From Haliclona indistincta (Eukaryota; Porifera; Demospongiae; Haplosclerida; Chalinidae), in assembly GCA_964017065.1 (NCBI GenBank), contig OZ024785.1, forward strand, positions 1,445,142 through 1,509,141: DNA of 64,000 nt. Direction: 5' to 3'. Shown here piece after piece: positions 41,956 through 52,800 of this stretch. The notes beneath the pieces were generated by a model that was given only the letters and a program-made list of their open reading frames with translations, did not search any database and was not told the origin of the DNA. The position numbers and the translations under genes are program-made. Numbering within the stretch: the first letter of the stretch is position 1; every line of letters begins with the position of its first letter.

Positions 41956-43404
41956 ATGGAATCTCTCCTTTTTGAAATTAAAGTCTCTCTTTCTGTAATA
42001 AAGTAATGAAGCTGATAATTATTAGGGAGACACGGTAGTGTCTCCCTATGTAGGGTTGAACGAGAAAACAAGATGGCGGCTACATACAATGTATTAGCGT
42101 TCAAACGCGGATATTTCGCCTGGTGATGACTTTTATACGTCCAAACACACTTAGATCTGCTCTCTGGCGTTGCCCCATCTTACAGTAGCAAGGAGATTGC
42201 TCGAAATTGTTGCTAAAGTGACGAACCAGGAAACGGTGAAAATCGACTTTCGTCATCTTCGTCTTCTTCTTCTTTCTTTCTTCAACTCGCCTAGCGCCTT
42301 TACGCGAGCAGTGCCGAGACCAAAACACCCACGAACATTCGTGAAATTCTCCTGGCAGGTGCCTTTTGAACATTGTTTTTAGCGAAACGGCGATCTAAAT
42401 TCCGCGAGTTCTCGATCGTGATCCATTGTCAGCTAAGTGTTGGACGCCATTATTGTGATTGCGCAACAAGCGCGCACGTGACCAAGCACTAGCTTGAGTA
42501 TCGCCATGCCGTATGGATCATGGAGAACACATATTTGTCTGGAGTCTTCGAATAACGTGTAGGATCGCCATTCTGCGCTTGCCAGATAATTATAACCGGC
42601 GTACAGGTCTACAAATAAGTGTGGGCGGGACTCGTATGCACTGCATGCATGAATGCGTAGGCGAGCTGATATGTACCACATAACAAATATTTTAGCTACA
42701 AGTTCAAAATTGTTAATAATAAAGAAAAGGAAAACTAAACCAATGGTGGAAACCATGACAAAGACGACTCAGTACATGGATGATATTGAACTGCACTTCA
42801 CTGAAAATGAAAAAGGACACAAACAAGAAAATAAAAAGATTTCTATCGAAATCAAAAGGATGTAGGGTTGTGAAATCTACCACTGGTCCACAATGTAATC
42901 TAACAAGGAACAAGCATGGAATGGTAACACGATTGACTTGCTAACAGACCATAGATCCCTACATCAGTGGCTGTACATAAGATCAATAATTATTTTGTCA
43001 CAAGCTGAATCCAATTCAATTTAATGCATGTCTGGTGTCAGTCAACAGCAACTAGCTGAATTAGCTATAGCCCACAGCAGCCACTGATGTAGGGATCTAT
43101 GGTCTGTTAGCAAGTCAATCGTGTTACCATTCCATGCTTGTTCCTTGTTAGATATTGTGGACCAGTGGTAGATTTCACAACCCTACATCCTTTTGAAATC
43201 TTTTATTTTCTTATCATACACATGCTCACTTTTTAAGACCTTGATGGGACTTAGCCTGTATAAAAGAACGATAAATCCAAATAATCATACAGACATATTG
43301 GTACCCCACTATACATGACAATGTACTGCACAAATTGTAGATTTACACAACCCAGCAACCAGCCAACAACTCCAAATACAGGACAGCCAACTGATACAAG
43401 GGTT
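41955..43404 (-). repeat. Partial duplicate of the Death-domain locus (38.47-38.73 kb), split by element B
   Basis: 41957-42024 and 43211-43404 together match 38474-38722 (shared CTCTCTTTCTGTAATAAAGT, ACCTTGATGGGACTTA and GACATATTGGTAC). The copy keeps only the 5' edge of the Death-domain exon and the intron beyond, so it is not a gene. Confidence 0.85.
42025..43210 (+). mobile_element. Hairpin-plus-foldback transposon, element B
   Basis: TTA flanks it on both sides (42022-42024 and 43211-43213), and the uninterrupted site is at 38526. It begins with a perfect stem-loop (42025-42046: GGGAGACAC, loop GGTA, GTGTCTCCC), then TATGTAGGGTTG. The inverse CAACCCTACA lies near the right end (about 43183). 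It shares with element A the AAGATGGCGGCTAC tract, a CTTC-rich run followed by GCCTAGCGC, and a right-hand foldback (arms 42827-42975 and 43079-43210, with CCCTACATCAGTGGCTG borders). No transposase. Confidence 0.8.
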
Positions 43405-43410
43405 GATCAT

Positions 43411-45012
43411 TGGAATTGTTGAACCCTTCATGGTCATGTGATTACATGACAAGTTTCAGCTTGATACCTTGTATGGTTTCTTTTTAAACCCTGATTGTAT
43501 TTTTGATGATATTTCCTGTTTAACTATTTATAACTTTGTCTTATTGTGTCCTATCAGCAAACTAAATTGAAGCTGAATATTGCACCTAGTGCTTCGCATG
43601 TCGTAACTATTTAGCCACGCCCACAAACTTTGATCTTTGATTCTTTAAAAATACGCTGCGTCAATTTTCATTTTAGTCTATTAGCTACTTCTATACCAAA
43701 TTTTATGTTGGGACACTAATGGGTAGGTTAGTTTGCAAGCTTTATTAGAAAAAATGGGCATAAATGCATACTACTTGGACACCAATCAAGGAGACTTGGG
43801 CTAGCTGTTTGATGGCTTACTTGTTGAATCTAAAGGTATGTTGATGCACCAATTATTCAATATTATGTGAACAATTTTTAATCGGAATTGCTTTGATCAG
43901 TGATGATCACACAAGCCAACTGACATGATTTTGTGTTCTTGAATCAATGATAGAAGACAATTAGATTCTATGTAAAATAACCTTTCTTGTTGAAGCCAGT
44001 TGACAATAGACCATCATGCCATAGTTGTTTTACAGGGTTTTGTATTGTTATACTTATTACAATACAAAGCCCTAAAAATTTTGCTGAAAATCGAACTTAA
44101 TTAAATTGCTAAAGCACTTCTGGTATTATAACTGTGATTATATGATTATGAACATAGTCTGCAGGCTGAATTTTTGACTACATGGTTTAACTAGCAAACC
44201 TAGGTAATAAACAACACAAGGTTAATTGAATATTATTTCATTAAAATAACATTCAAATTAATCTAATTACTTAACAAGACTGCTTGTTGCTTTGCTACAA
44301 AATTTTTTAATAGAGAAAAATTTATTTCTCACAATAATTAAATTGCAAAAGCCTCAATCTCACTGATCATTACTTGCAAACACTACATGTAATATTCGAC
44401 GATTCTTTCTGATGTTTCTGAAGGCAGCAGCTGGTGAGGGAGGGTTTTTGCATAGATCAGTGATGAATATACAATTATAAATTAGTTAGTGATCATTTTG
44501 CATGTTCTGATACCTTGAAATGTACTAAACACTTCCAAGTGGTTCATACACATACAGACAACAACTATTTTGTCAAGGAAGATAATCATTAGTTTTCTGC
44601 AATAGAACCCTTAGGTACACTGAGTTTGAAGAGAATAGCGCTAGGTTTCCATTTGTGTCCCAACATGAAATTTGGTTCAAAAAGAGCTAATAGCTGAGAC
44701 TACTATTTAATCACATCCATTTAAAATGAAATTGACACAGCGTATTTTTTAAGATCAAAATTTGTGGGCGTGGCTAAATAGTTACAACATGTGATGCGGT
44801 ATGTGTTGCACGTCATATGAAAGAGCATTTATTCAGCTTCAGTTTGATGTTTTTAGTTTGCTGATAAGACAAAATAAGACAAAGTTATAAATAGTTAAAC
44901 GGCAAGTAGTAGGAAATATGTAATCAGGGTTTAAAAAGAAACCATACAAGGTATCAAGTTGAAACTTGTTATGGAATCATGTGACCATGTGGGGTTCAAC
45001 AATACCAAGTTT
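43411..45012. mobile_element. Foldback element with ~350-bp inverted arms
   Basis: Arms about 43411-43735 and 44640-45012 are imperfect inverted repeats (shared GATACCTTGTATGGTTTC, ACTATTTATAACTTTGTC, TTAGCCACGCCCACAAA and a GTTGGGACAC-type stretch). The AT-rich interior has no long open frame. Confidence 0.8.
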
Positions 45013-45574
45013 CGAGAAAATCCCAGAGGGTCATGCCAAAAAGTTTTTGAAATGATATGGAATGCCGGACCCATACAGGAAAAGACTTGGTGTTCAGTTT
45101 CATCCAGTGTGTCTCCATAATTTCTAAAACATCCTTTACTAAATGATATTCACAGGAACTGTTGTCATCATAGATCTATGGTGTTGTATTGGGTGTCATG
45201 GAGTGTTTTCTATCTGTTGTGAGTTTGTGACCCAGGCAGCACTGTTAGTACTATAGGTCAGACTCAGATCGATGTTAAAGCATAATCATTGTATAAGTTT
45301 TTTGTCTATGAGGCTATTATCATACACACCACAGCTGCTATACTATCATCCAGTACTCTAGGACATTGCTTAGCAATTATACCATTTTACCATCTATTCA
45401 CAGTGATTTCTCCGATATCTGATATAACTATCCTTGCAAAGGAGACTGACTGCTGGATGCTCTCTGAATACATGTACATTGTATAATAACTTGTTAGACC
45501 CGGTCGACATGCAATGGAGTAATCTTTTATTGAGCACATGGACAGAATCAATCAATGGATTTACGTCATGTTCG

Positions 45575-45633
45575 GTTAAATAGAGTCATGCTTAAATAGA
45601 GTCATGGTTAAATAGAGTCATGGTTATAAAGTT
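45575..45633. repeat. ~20-bp tandem repeat, three copies
   Basis: Copies of GGTTAAATAGAGTCATG or close variants. Short and imperfect. Confidence 0.7.
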
Positions 45634-46007
45634 CCAACATACATCAATAATCATCAGAGGTATGTTCTATATACATGCACACATGTGCTCTACATGTATT
45701 CATGGCAGCTGTGCAACACGTCATCATGTTCCTATCTCTGACAGACCACTTGGAGTTGCAGAATGCTGCCTCTCCCAGGCCGGCTAGTTTACTACTCATT
45801 TTGTTTTGTAATTCTTTTCTAGCTATTATTTCACCCTTAATTTTTTTGTCATAACTATTCACTAACCACTGCTCTAAATTAACTTACTCTGGTTGTATCA
45901 CCTATTCTACATTTAGTACTTTATTGTTTTTATCAAGTGTGGTATATATTTTGTACAAGATTTGAAAAAAACACATGTGCTGCTGAATTATTATGTTTCT
46001 TTTAGCC

Positions 46008-46447
46008 GTATTTTGTGATGCTTGCTCTGTTAGCGTTGGTGTTTGGCTCTCTACCAGTGGGTGCAGGCTGGTACCCATAGTATGTGGGCTGGTTCCTGAT
46101 GCTAGGAGCTCTTGCTAGCATCTTTGTACTGTTTTCAGCTGGACACGATCGCACTCAATCTCGCTCTTCAGAAGATAGTTTGTTACGTTATTTTATGAAA
46201 ATCTTCATAGTAATCATATTCCTTTTAGTTGTCCTTGTGTCTATGTGGTGGCTGATCAAGCATGGAGAATACTTGACGTAAAAGTGAGAATAGTGAAGTT
46301 AAAGAAAAAAGTGCTGCTAAATTGAAGTGTCGACAGCAGTCATCATCAGAGGTGTCTGTTATTAGCGCTACTAACCCAATGAATACCGATATACAATCAA
46401 CCACTGAAAACAATGAACCTCAAGAACAATCAAATTCTAGTGTTTAG
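46008..46447 (+). pseudogene. Multi-pass membrane protein remnant
   Basis: After TTTCTTTTAG the frame reads a hydrophobic helix (MLALLALVFGSLPVGAG), hits TAG at 46078, continues with a second helix (WFLMLGALASIFVLFSAG), a polar loop (HDRTQSRSSEDS) and a third helix (FIVIIFLLVVLVSMWWLI), and stops at TAA. A two-base slip then opens a polar tail (ENSEVKEKSAAKLKC, ending EQSNSSV then TAG at 46447). Three helices plus an acidic Ser-rich tail suggest a small membrane protein disrupted by one nonsense and one frame change. Family unknown. Confidence 0.45.
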
Positions 46448-46576
46448 CATTGCAACTACCAAATCAGTTTTCATGTACAGTATGATCAAATTCCACAATT
46501 TAACAATCCCGTATACCTATCTAGTAAACTACTCACACACACACTATAGCTATATAGCTGTCACTTGCTAACTGGT

Positions 46577-46866
46577 CTACTTAGCTATCTTGAATTGTAT
46601 CAGGTATTTTGGGTAGGCCTGAGAGTCTCTCATAGCCACAAATATGGTGGGGCTACTGGTATTGTCCACGAGTGTGTCATACGCAATGTCTTTGCCTGGT
46701 ATCTTAGGTGCTACTTTCATAGATGAAGCTCCTTTAGTGTACTGGGATACTAGCAGTGAGCACACCAGTATATACTTTTCACCATTGGATTCAGGAGCAG
46801 AGTATTTGTTCTGTGCAGAGTAATCACTGTTGCGAGCGAAATAAACACCTTTACCTAAGTAAGCAG
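46577..46866 (-). CDS. macroPARP last exon: C-terminal half of ART domain
   Basis: Encodes LGKGVYFARNSDYSAQNKYS through SSPTIFVAMRDSQAYP to KYLIQFKIAK and stop. GVYFA carries the Tyr of the H-Y-x triad. At the third position a hydrophobic residue replaces Glu, as in mono-ADP-ribosyltransferases. Duplicated at 18994-19283 with very few changes. Confidence 0.9.
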
Positions 46867-49800
46867 CTGCAAAGAGACATGAATAGCTCAACAATTATTA
46901 ACAAACAGTTAATTCTTACCATTTGCCTCAGAAGCAAAGATCCTGTTAAATCCTGTTTGACAGATTAGATCTAGGCTATCCTTCTTAGTGCCGTGAAATA
47001 GCATTTCTTCCTTCACATCTGCTCCAGTGGTTTGACGCCATATTGTCTTGAGAGCCTCGTACCGCATATATTCACCAGGATTTTGAATTCGTTGAACCCT
47101 AAAGATGGTAACCTTGTCCTTATTCTTTCCAAGTGTCTGCTTAAAATGTTGTGTAGCTTCATTGTACTCAGCTGTTCCTTCTTTCACTTCGACATAAGCA
47201 CATACTTTGGGATTCCCTTTGTCATCTGTTGGTTGAACTGTCCAAGTAGATGGAAGCGCTAGAAATGATGATGCACTGTCGCACTGTTGCACTTCATGCA
47301 CTGTCGCACTAAACTCACTTGGAGTAGCCTTCTTCTCTCGCTTTACAACTCGTGTAATACCTGCATTGTCAGTCTCAGTCATATTGCTGCCCTGGATACT
47401 AATGACAACTGGTATATCATCAATAACTGTCTCTACAGACGGCAGTTTCTTCTGATATGCCTTTTCTAGTTGAAAGCAGACTTCTGGTGAGTATGGAGAA
47501 CGAGCACCATCATCTTCAATGTAAATCCATTCATACATTAGAAGTTCTCTAGTTATTGTACAAAGATTCAGCAACTTTCGTTCAATTTCATTGATAGCTT
47601 TACCTACTGAAGTTGATTCACCCTCGACTAGTAACCGACCTAACTTTTTCTGAAAACTAATGGCTACACGCCTCTGTTGGCCTATGTCAAATACCTCATC
47701 TAGGTCATCTTGACCAAGAAGTGGTGCCAGATTTTTTAATTCAACTGTGTTAGTTGTAATGTTATCAGCAACAATTTCTCTCAATCTTTGCTCAATTTGG
47801 TCAATGGCACTAGATTCTGTGCAGTATATCTCGATTGTAGCACCACATTCTTCGACCTGAACTTTGGGTTGATACTGCTGAGTATGCCGAGCTGAAGGAT
47901 TTTGCAGAGTTATTGCAATACTGACACCCTCCTTCTTACGAGCAAAAAGTTGCTTTGGAGACCAGCCACATCCTCGAAGAGATGAACAAGATGCATCAGA
48001 TGAAAAGAACTTGAAGAAAACATCCTTAAAACTATTAAACATTTTGTCATCAAGAATAACAATATGAATCTTATTAAGAAACTTGGGACTACTTTGTGCA
48101 AATTCCCAAATGGCTTCAAGCATTGGTTGGCCTGACTCTGCCACGCTATATCCACCTTCTCCAAGACAGAAAACAGGAAGAGAAATAGACGCTACTTTAT
48201 ATGTTTCTGCGTGAGTAAGACAGTTTTGTACAACTGACTTGACCAGTTGGGTTTGGCTTGTAGTTGGTGGTGTGCCTGATTTCTTCTTCTCAACATATGC
48301 ATGATATACTCTATGGCACTTGAGCCTACCACTTGCTACAAGTGAAATGATCCTAGCATCCTTAAGAGTAGCGCCTGCTTGAACAAATGACGAGCATATT
48401 GTCTGCATCATAGGACCAGCTTTCTGACTGATAGCTTGTGATATGCGATTAGCTGATAGTGTCATATCCACAGATGTGCTGTTCACTATCACGTCTGATT
48501 GCTCATTGGAGATGTCTCCTTTAATAACAAAGACCTGTAATGTCTCTTTAACCGATAGAGATTGGGCTAAATTAGCTGCATTAGCAACTCGAGCCTCATG
48601 CTCTTGCTTGAAAACTTTGTGATCTCCATCACGAAAGATAACAAATGTAAAAGATTGAATTGCAGTACGATTCTGTGCATGGAACGAAACTACTTCATCA
48701 AAGAGAATCTTTGCAGACACACTACATGGGTAGGCAAGATTAGCAACCCCAAGAGAAGGTATGGCAATAGATGAAGCTCCTTCCTTCTTCGCTGTACGAA
48801 GAATAGTCTTGATTGTATCTCGATAAACCTGAGAAAATACATAAAAAGTTAAGCAACAATACTACATGAGCCCATAACAAGAGCCCTTCTCATCCTACTC
48901 AGTAGCTAATCTTACCCTTTCTGAGCCTGGTAATCGATAATGAGGCAAAGAGACATGATACAGTGATTTGGCTTTAAGATTCTTAGCAGAGGTAACAGCT
49001 ACTTGACGATGTTCCAGAGGTCGATAGTGTTTAGCTTCTTCCTGAAGCTTGTCTCCACAAGCTCTCAAGAATGCCTGTGATAGTTCTCCTTTACTCATGT
49101 CTAACTCAGGATTGGTAGAATTGACATACACATCAGCCTATGGGAATTTAAACTGCATCAAACTAAATTTAATAGAAAAATTGCTTACATCAACTTCCAA
49201 AATGCTTCCTTTAACGATTTTCACTGCCTTCTGAAGTGAGCGGTTTAAGTCAGCATTTGAAACTGGAGTGTTACTTGCTTTATGATCAAATGGCATTGGC
49301 GGAAATATGTAATACTTTTTTGTCTTCATTCTCTCTTCAAATACATGCTTGCAAGACGCATTCTCAACAAAGATCGATACATCGGCATCATCAACAGTCA
49401 TATTGTCTAATGCTTCCAGAACTTTCTCTGCATATAGACTTATCGGGCATTTAAACGGGAATGCTGTGAGAGGAGTAATAGTGATTCTTCGATATCTAGA
49501 CACGAACTGTACAACTTGGGGCAATGCTTTCGAAATAACATTCTTAAAAGCCCTAGAGTTTGCTGAATAAATTGGAACAACTACGTGTACTAACAAGGAG
49601 CAGGAAAGAGTGCCATGTGAGCAAGTATGTGCAGTACCATTCAGTAGCTTCCCTTGAGATAGTTGCTGTAAGCTGCGACGCACCTCATCTCCACCTGCCT
49701 TAACAAGAGCGGATAATCCTGGAGAGTTGAAATCCGGTATCTCAGTCACAAAGCTTACTATAACATTTGTCTGTTCTCTCGAAAACTCACCAGTGACTAC

Positions 49801-52800
49801 CTTGACTCTAACACCTCCTGATGTAGATGCTCTTATGATACTGTTTGATCTCAAACGTGCTTGTTGACCATGATCTTTGTGCTGAATTAATTCAGTGAGC
49901 TCAACCTCAATAACAGCATGATGTTTCTGCTGAATTTCATAACGCATTGTTGCTACAGTATCCATGACTTTCTTGAGACCTGGTTTTGGAGATAGCTTTA
50001 TTGTCTTGAACAGAATTTCATTTGAAAGTGTCTTCAACATCCCTTTCGTATGCTCAACTGCTGTTCTCTCACCTCGAAGGCTGATGCTCACGGTTTTAGC
50101 TTCTTCTGAATCAGACTTTGGGAAGGACATCAGTACATTAGAATGATCCATTTGAATAGCATTGATTTTCTCCCGACGAAATTGTCTCATAGCTTGCCAT
50201 TTGCCTTGTGGAAGTTCAAAAGCAACTGTGACAGCAGTTTGTTCAGACAACAGTTCTTCTACCTTCTTCACAATACTAGTGACAATGATAGCCTCTCCAA
50301 CAACTACTACTTCTTCTCCAACAACTTCAATAGCAAGAAAATATTCCTTTGAATGCTTTTTGATAAAGCTACGCCACTCGTGATTGTCTCCTGTACAGAT
50401 CCGTTGTTTTTCAGGAGTTAGAAATACTTTTTCTTCGATGATTATTTTACGTACAGCATCAGTGGCTAATGTGGTGAATACCATTTGCTTACTAACAACA
50501 AGCAATTGACCATCTCCATTGGCCCTTTCCACAGTATAGACAATATTAGAACTAAATTGTTTCATTATTTCCTCAAGTTTAGCTATACCCCTTCTGCTGG
50601 TAAGCAGTTTGTAAGTAGTAGCAGATAGTGGCAATACCTCTTCTTGGGCTAGCTGCAATTTCTCTTGAACAAGTGTGTCAAGGCATTCAAGTGACTTTTT
50701 CACTCCAGTAACAACAAGCTTCATGGGCTCTTCTGCAATCTGTATTGGAGGCCTAATTGCAGCCATATCGCTCCTATGAAACTTCATAAGATACTTTACA
50801 TGCTTTGTTGGAAGCTTCATTGTCTTAGTCATTTCAATTTCTATCTCTGTAATATCACTTATCAACTGAATAACTGCATTAACTGTTGACTCTTTGCCAG
50901 ACACTTTCATTAAGCTATCACACAGGTCATAGTGAAGATCAGTATGGTCTTCCCTAAATGCTTCAATTTTCTGCCATACTTTCATTACAGCATCCTTATC
51001 AAATTCCTTCTCTGCAAAACTAAAATCTGACAGACATTTTTCTAAGAGTCTCTTAACTTCATCTTCCCAATTATTAAGTTCAAAGGCTTTCTCGAGTGGT
51101 TCGATAATCAAGTTTTGACAACGAATATTTGCTTTGGCATGAAAATCTTGAAGTTGCTCATTAAACGCTAGAAGACAATGCTGAAAAAAAGATGCTTGGC
51201 TGCTGTCTAGCGCTTTTTCTATAGGAGCCCATTCATACAATATTTTAGGAGCAGCAGGTGGTTCATTATACTGGTCTAGTTCATCCAATACCGAGTGATA
51301 TGTTGAAACAGACAGAACGTGGTTGCCAAGCTTATGTTCTCCTTTTTCCAACACAGAATCTAAACCTACAGAGTAAGGTTTTGGAATACCAGTAATTTTG
51401 TCTCGTCATTCATTGCATTTACAGAAGTTTAAATCTTCGCAATTTGTCTAAATGACAATGCTAACCATGTGACCTCCAGCCAATCAGATCGTCCAGAATG
51501 TGTCACCTGCCGTGGCATTAAGTCGATAACGCACACTTGTCGGTGGGCCAGTCTAACGTAGAGGCAACACGGAGAGCACTGAAACATTTAAACCACTCGT
51601 GGCATGGTGCATTATGCAATTTAAAGCACTCGGGTGTGCCAATAACGCCTTGATCGTTATTGGCCATGCCCTCATGCTTTAATTGCGCAATGCACTGCCC
51701 ATAGTGATTTAAATATAATGTTAAAAATTTTGTGATCCAGCACGAGAATTACTCAAAAAATGCTTTGAAGGCGCCCACAACAAAATTTTAAAGTGCTAAA
51801 TTTACAATATTTGTGTAACGCTTTGACTGATAATTTATTCATGGTTTATAATTCACTAACATTATTCATTATTAATTTTAATCCTGTATATTTAATCGGA
51901 TTGTGTTGAAGTTTGTAGCAGTCTTGTTGTTTGTTATATAATCAGTTTGGCAACGCAACGCTCCTCGAATAACGTTACATTTGTATTGTCATACTACCTG
52001 CATGACTAGTGGTATAAACTTGCCTGTGGAATCTTTGAATGTGACAACATAAGTTCCCTCTGATCTTCTTTCTTGATTCACAACAGGTAATCCAAAACGT
52101 TCAAAATACGCATTAATCACTTTGTCTACATTTCGTAGACCACTTGGAACACCAGCAACAAGCAGTTGGTTAGACCGTTCAAGAGCCTCAACAAGCACTA
52201 CACTGTGATCGACTGGAAATGGTTTATCAAGTGCCTTTTGTTTCATCACTCTGACATCTGCAGTGAGTAAAGATGTAAAATTTTACTATAAAAGGGCACA
52301 AATTAACCCAAAACCTGTGCTTGACAAATTTAATTTGTCGCCCAGCACATTATCCACTATACAATATAGCTTACCAACTGGTTTAGGAAACTCAACAACA
52401 GCTAATGATCCACCAATATTGATACTAGAGGTCTTGATACCAGCTATGTTTTCCATATAAAGGTCAAGCACATAGTTTTCAACCTTTGTATCACACGGTA
52501 GCCCCCGAACTACTATGCTCCGACTAAACTCCCCTAACAATTCAAGTGAACCCTCTCCTGCATCTGTGCTGTCATGATCTGTAAAGATTTAACAATCATC
52601 TGTGCTTTCTTCAACTAAGTAATAAATTACCTGTCATAGATTGGTGTTCATTATTTACCAAGTATACTTGTTGGTACAGAGGAATATCACCGCTGTGCAT
52701 AGCCTTGTACGAGACACATCTTCCGAGAAGTATTTCAGCAGAAGGGTTACCAATGATTTTTGAAACATCTAACAGTGTTTCAGTTAAAGCACAATAGATA

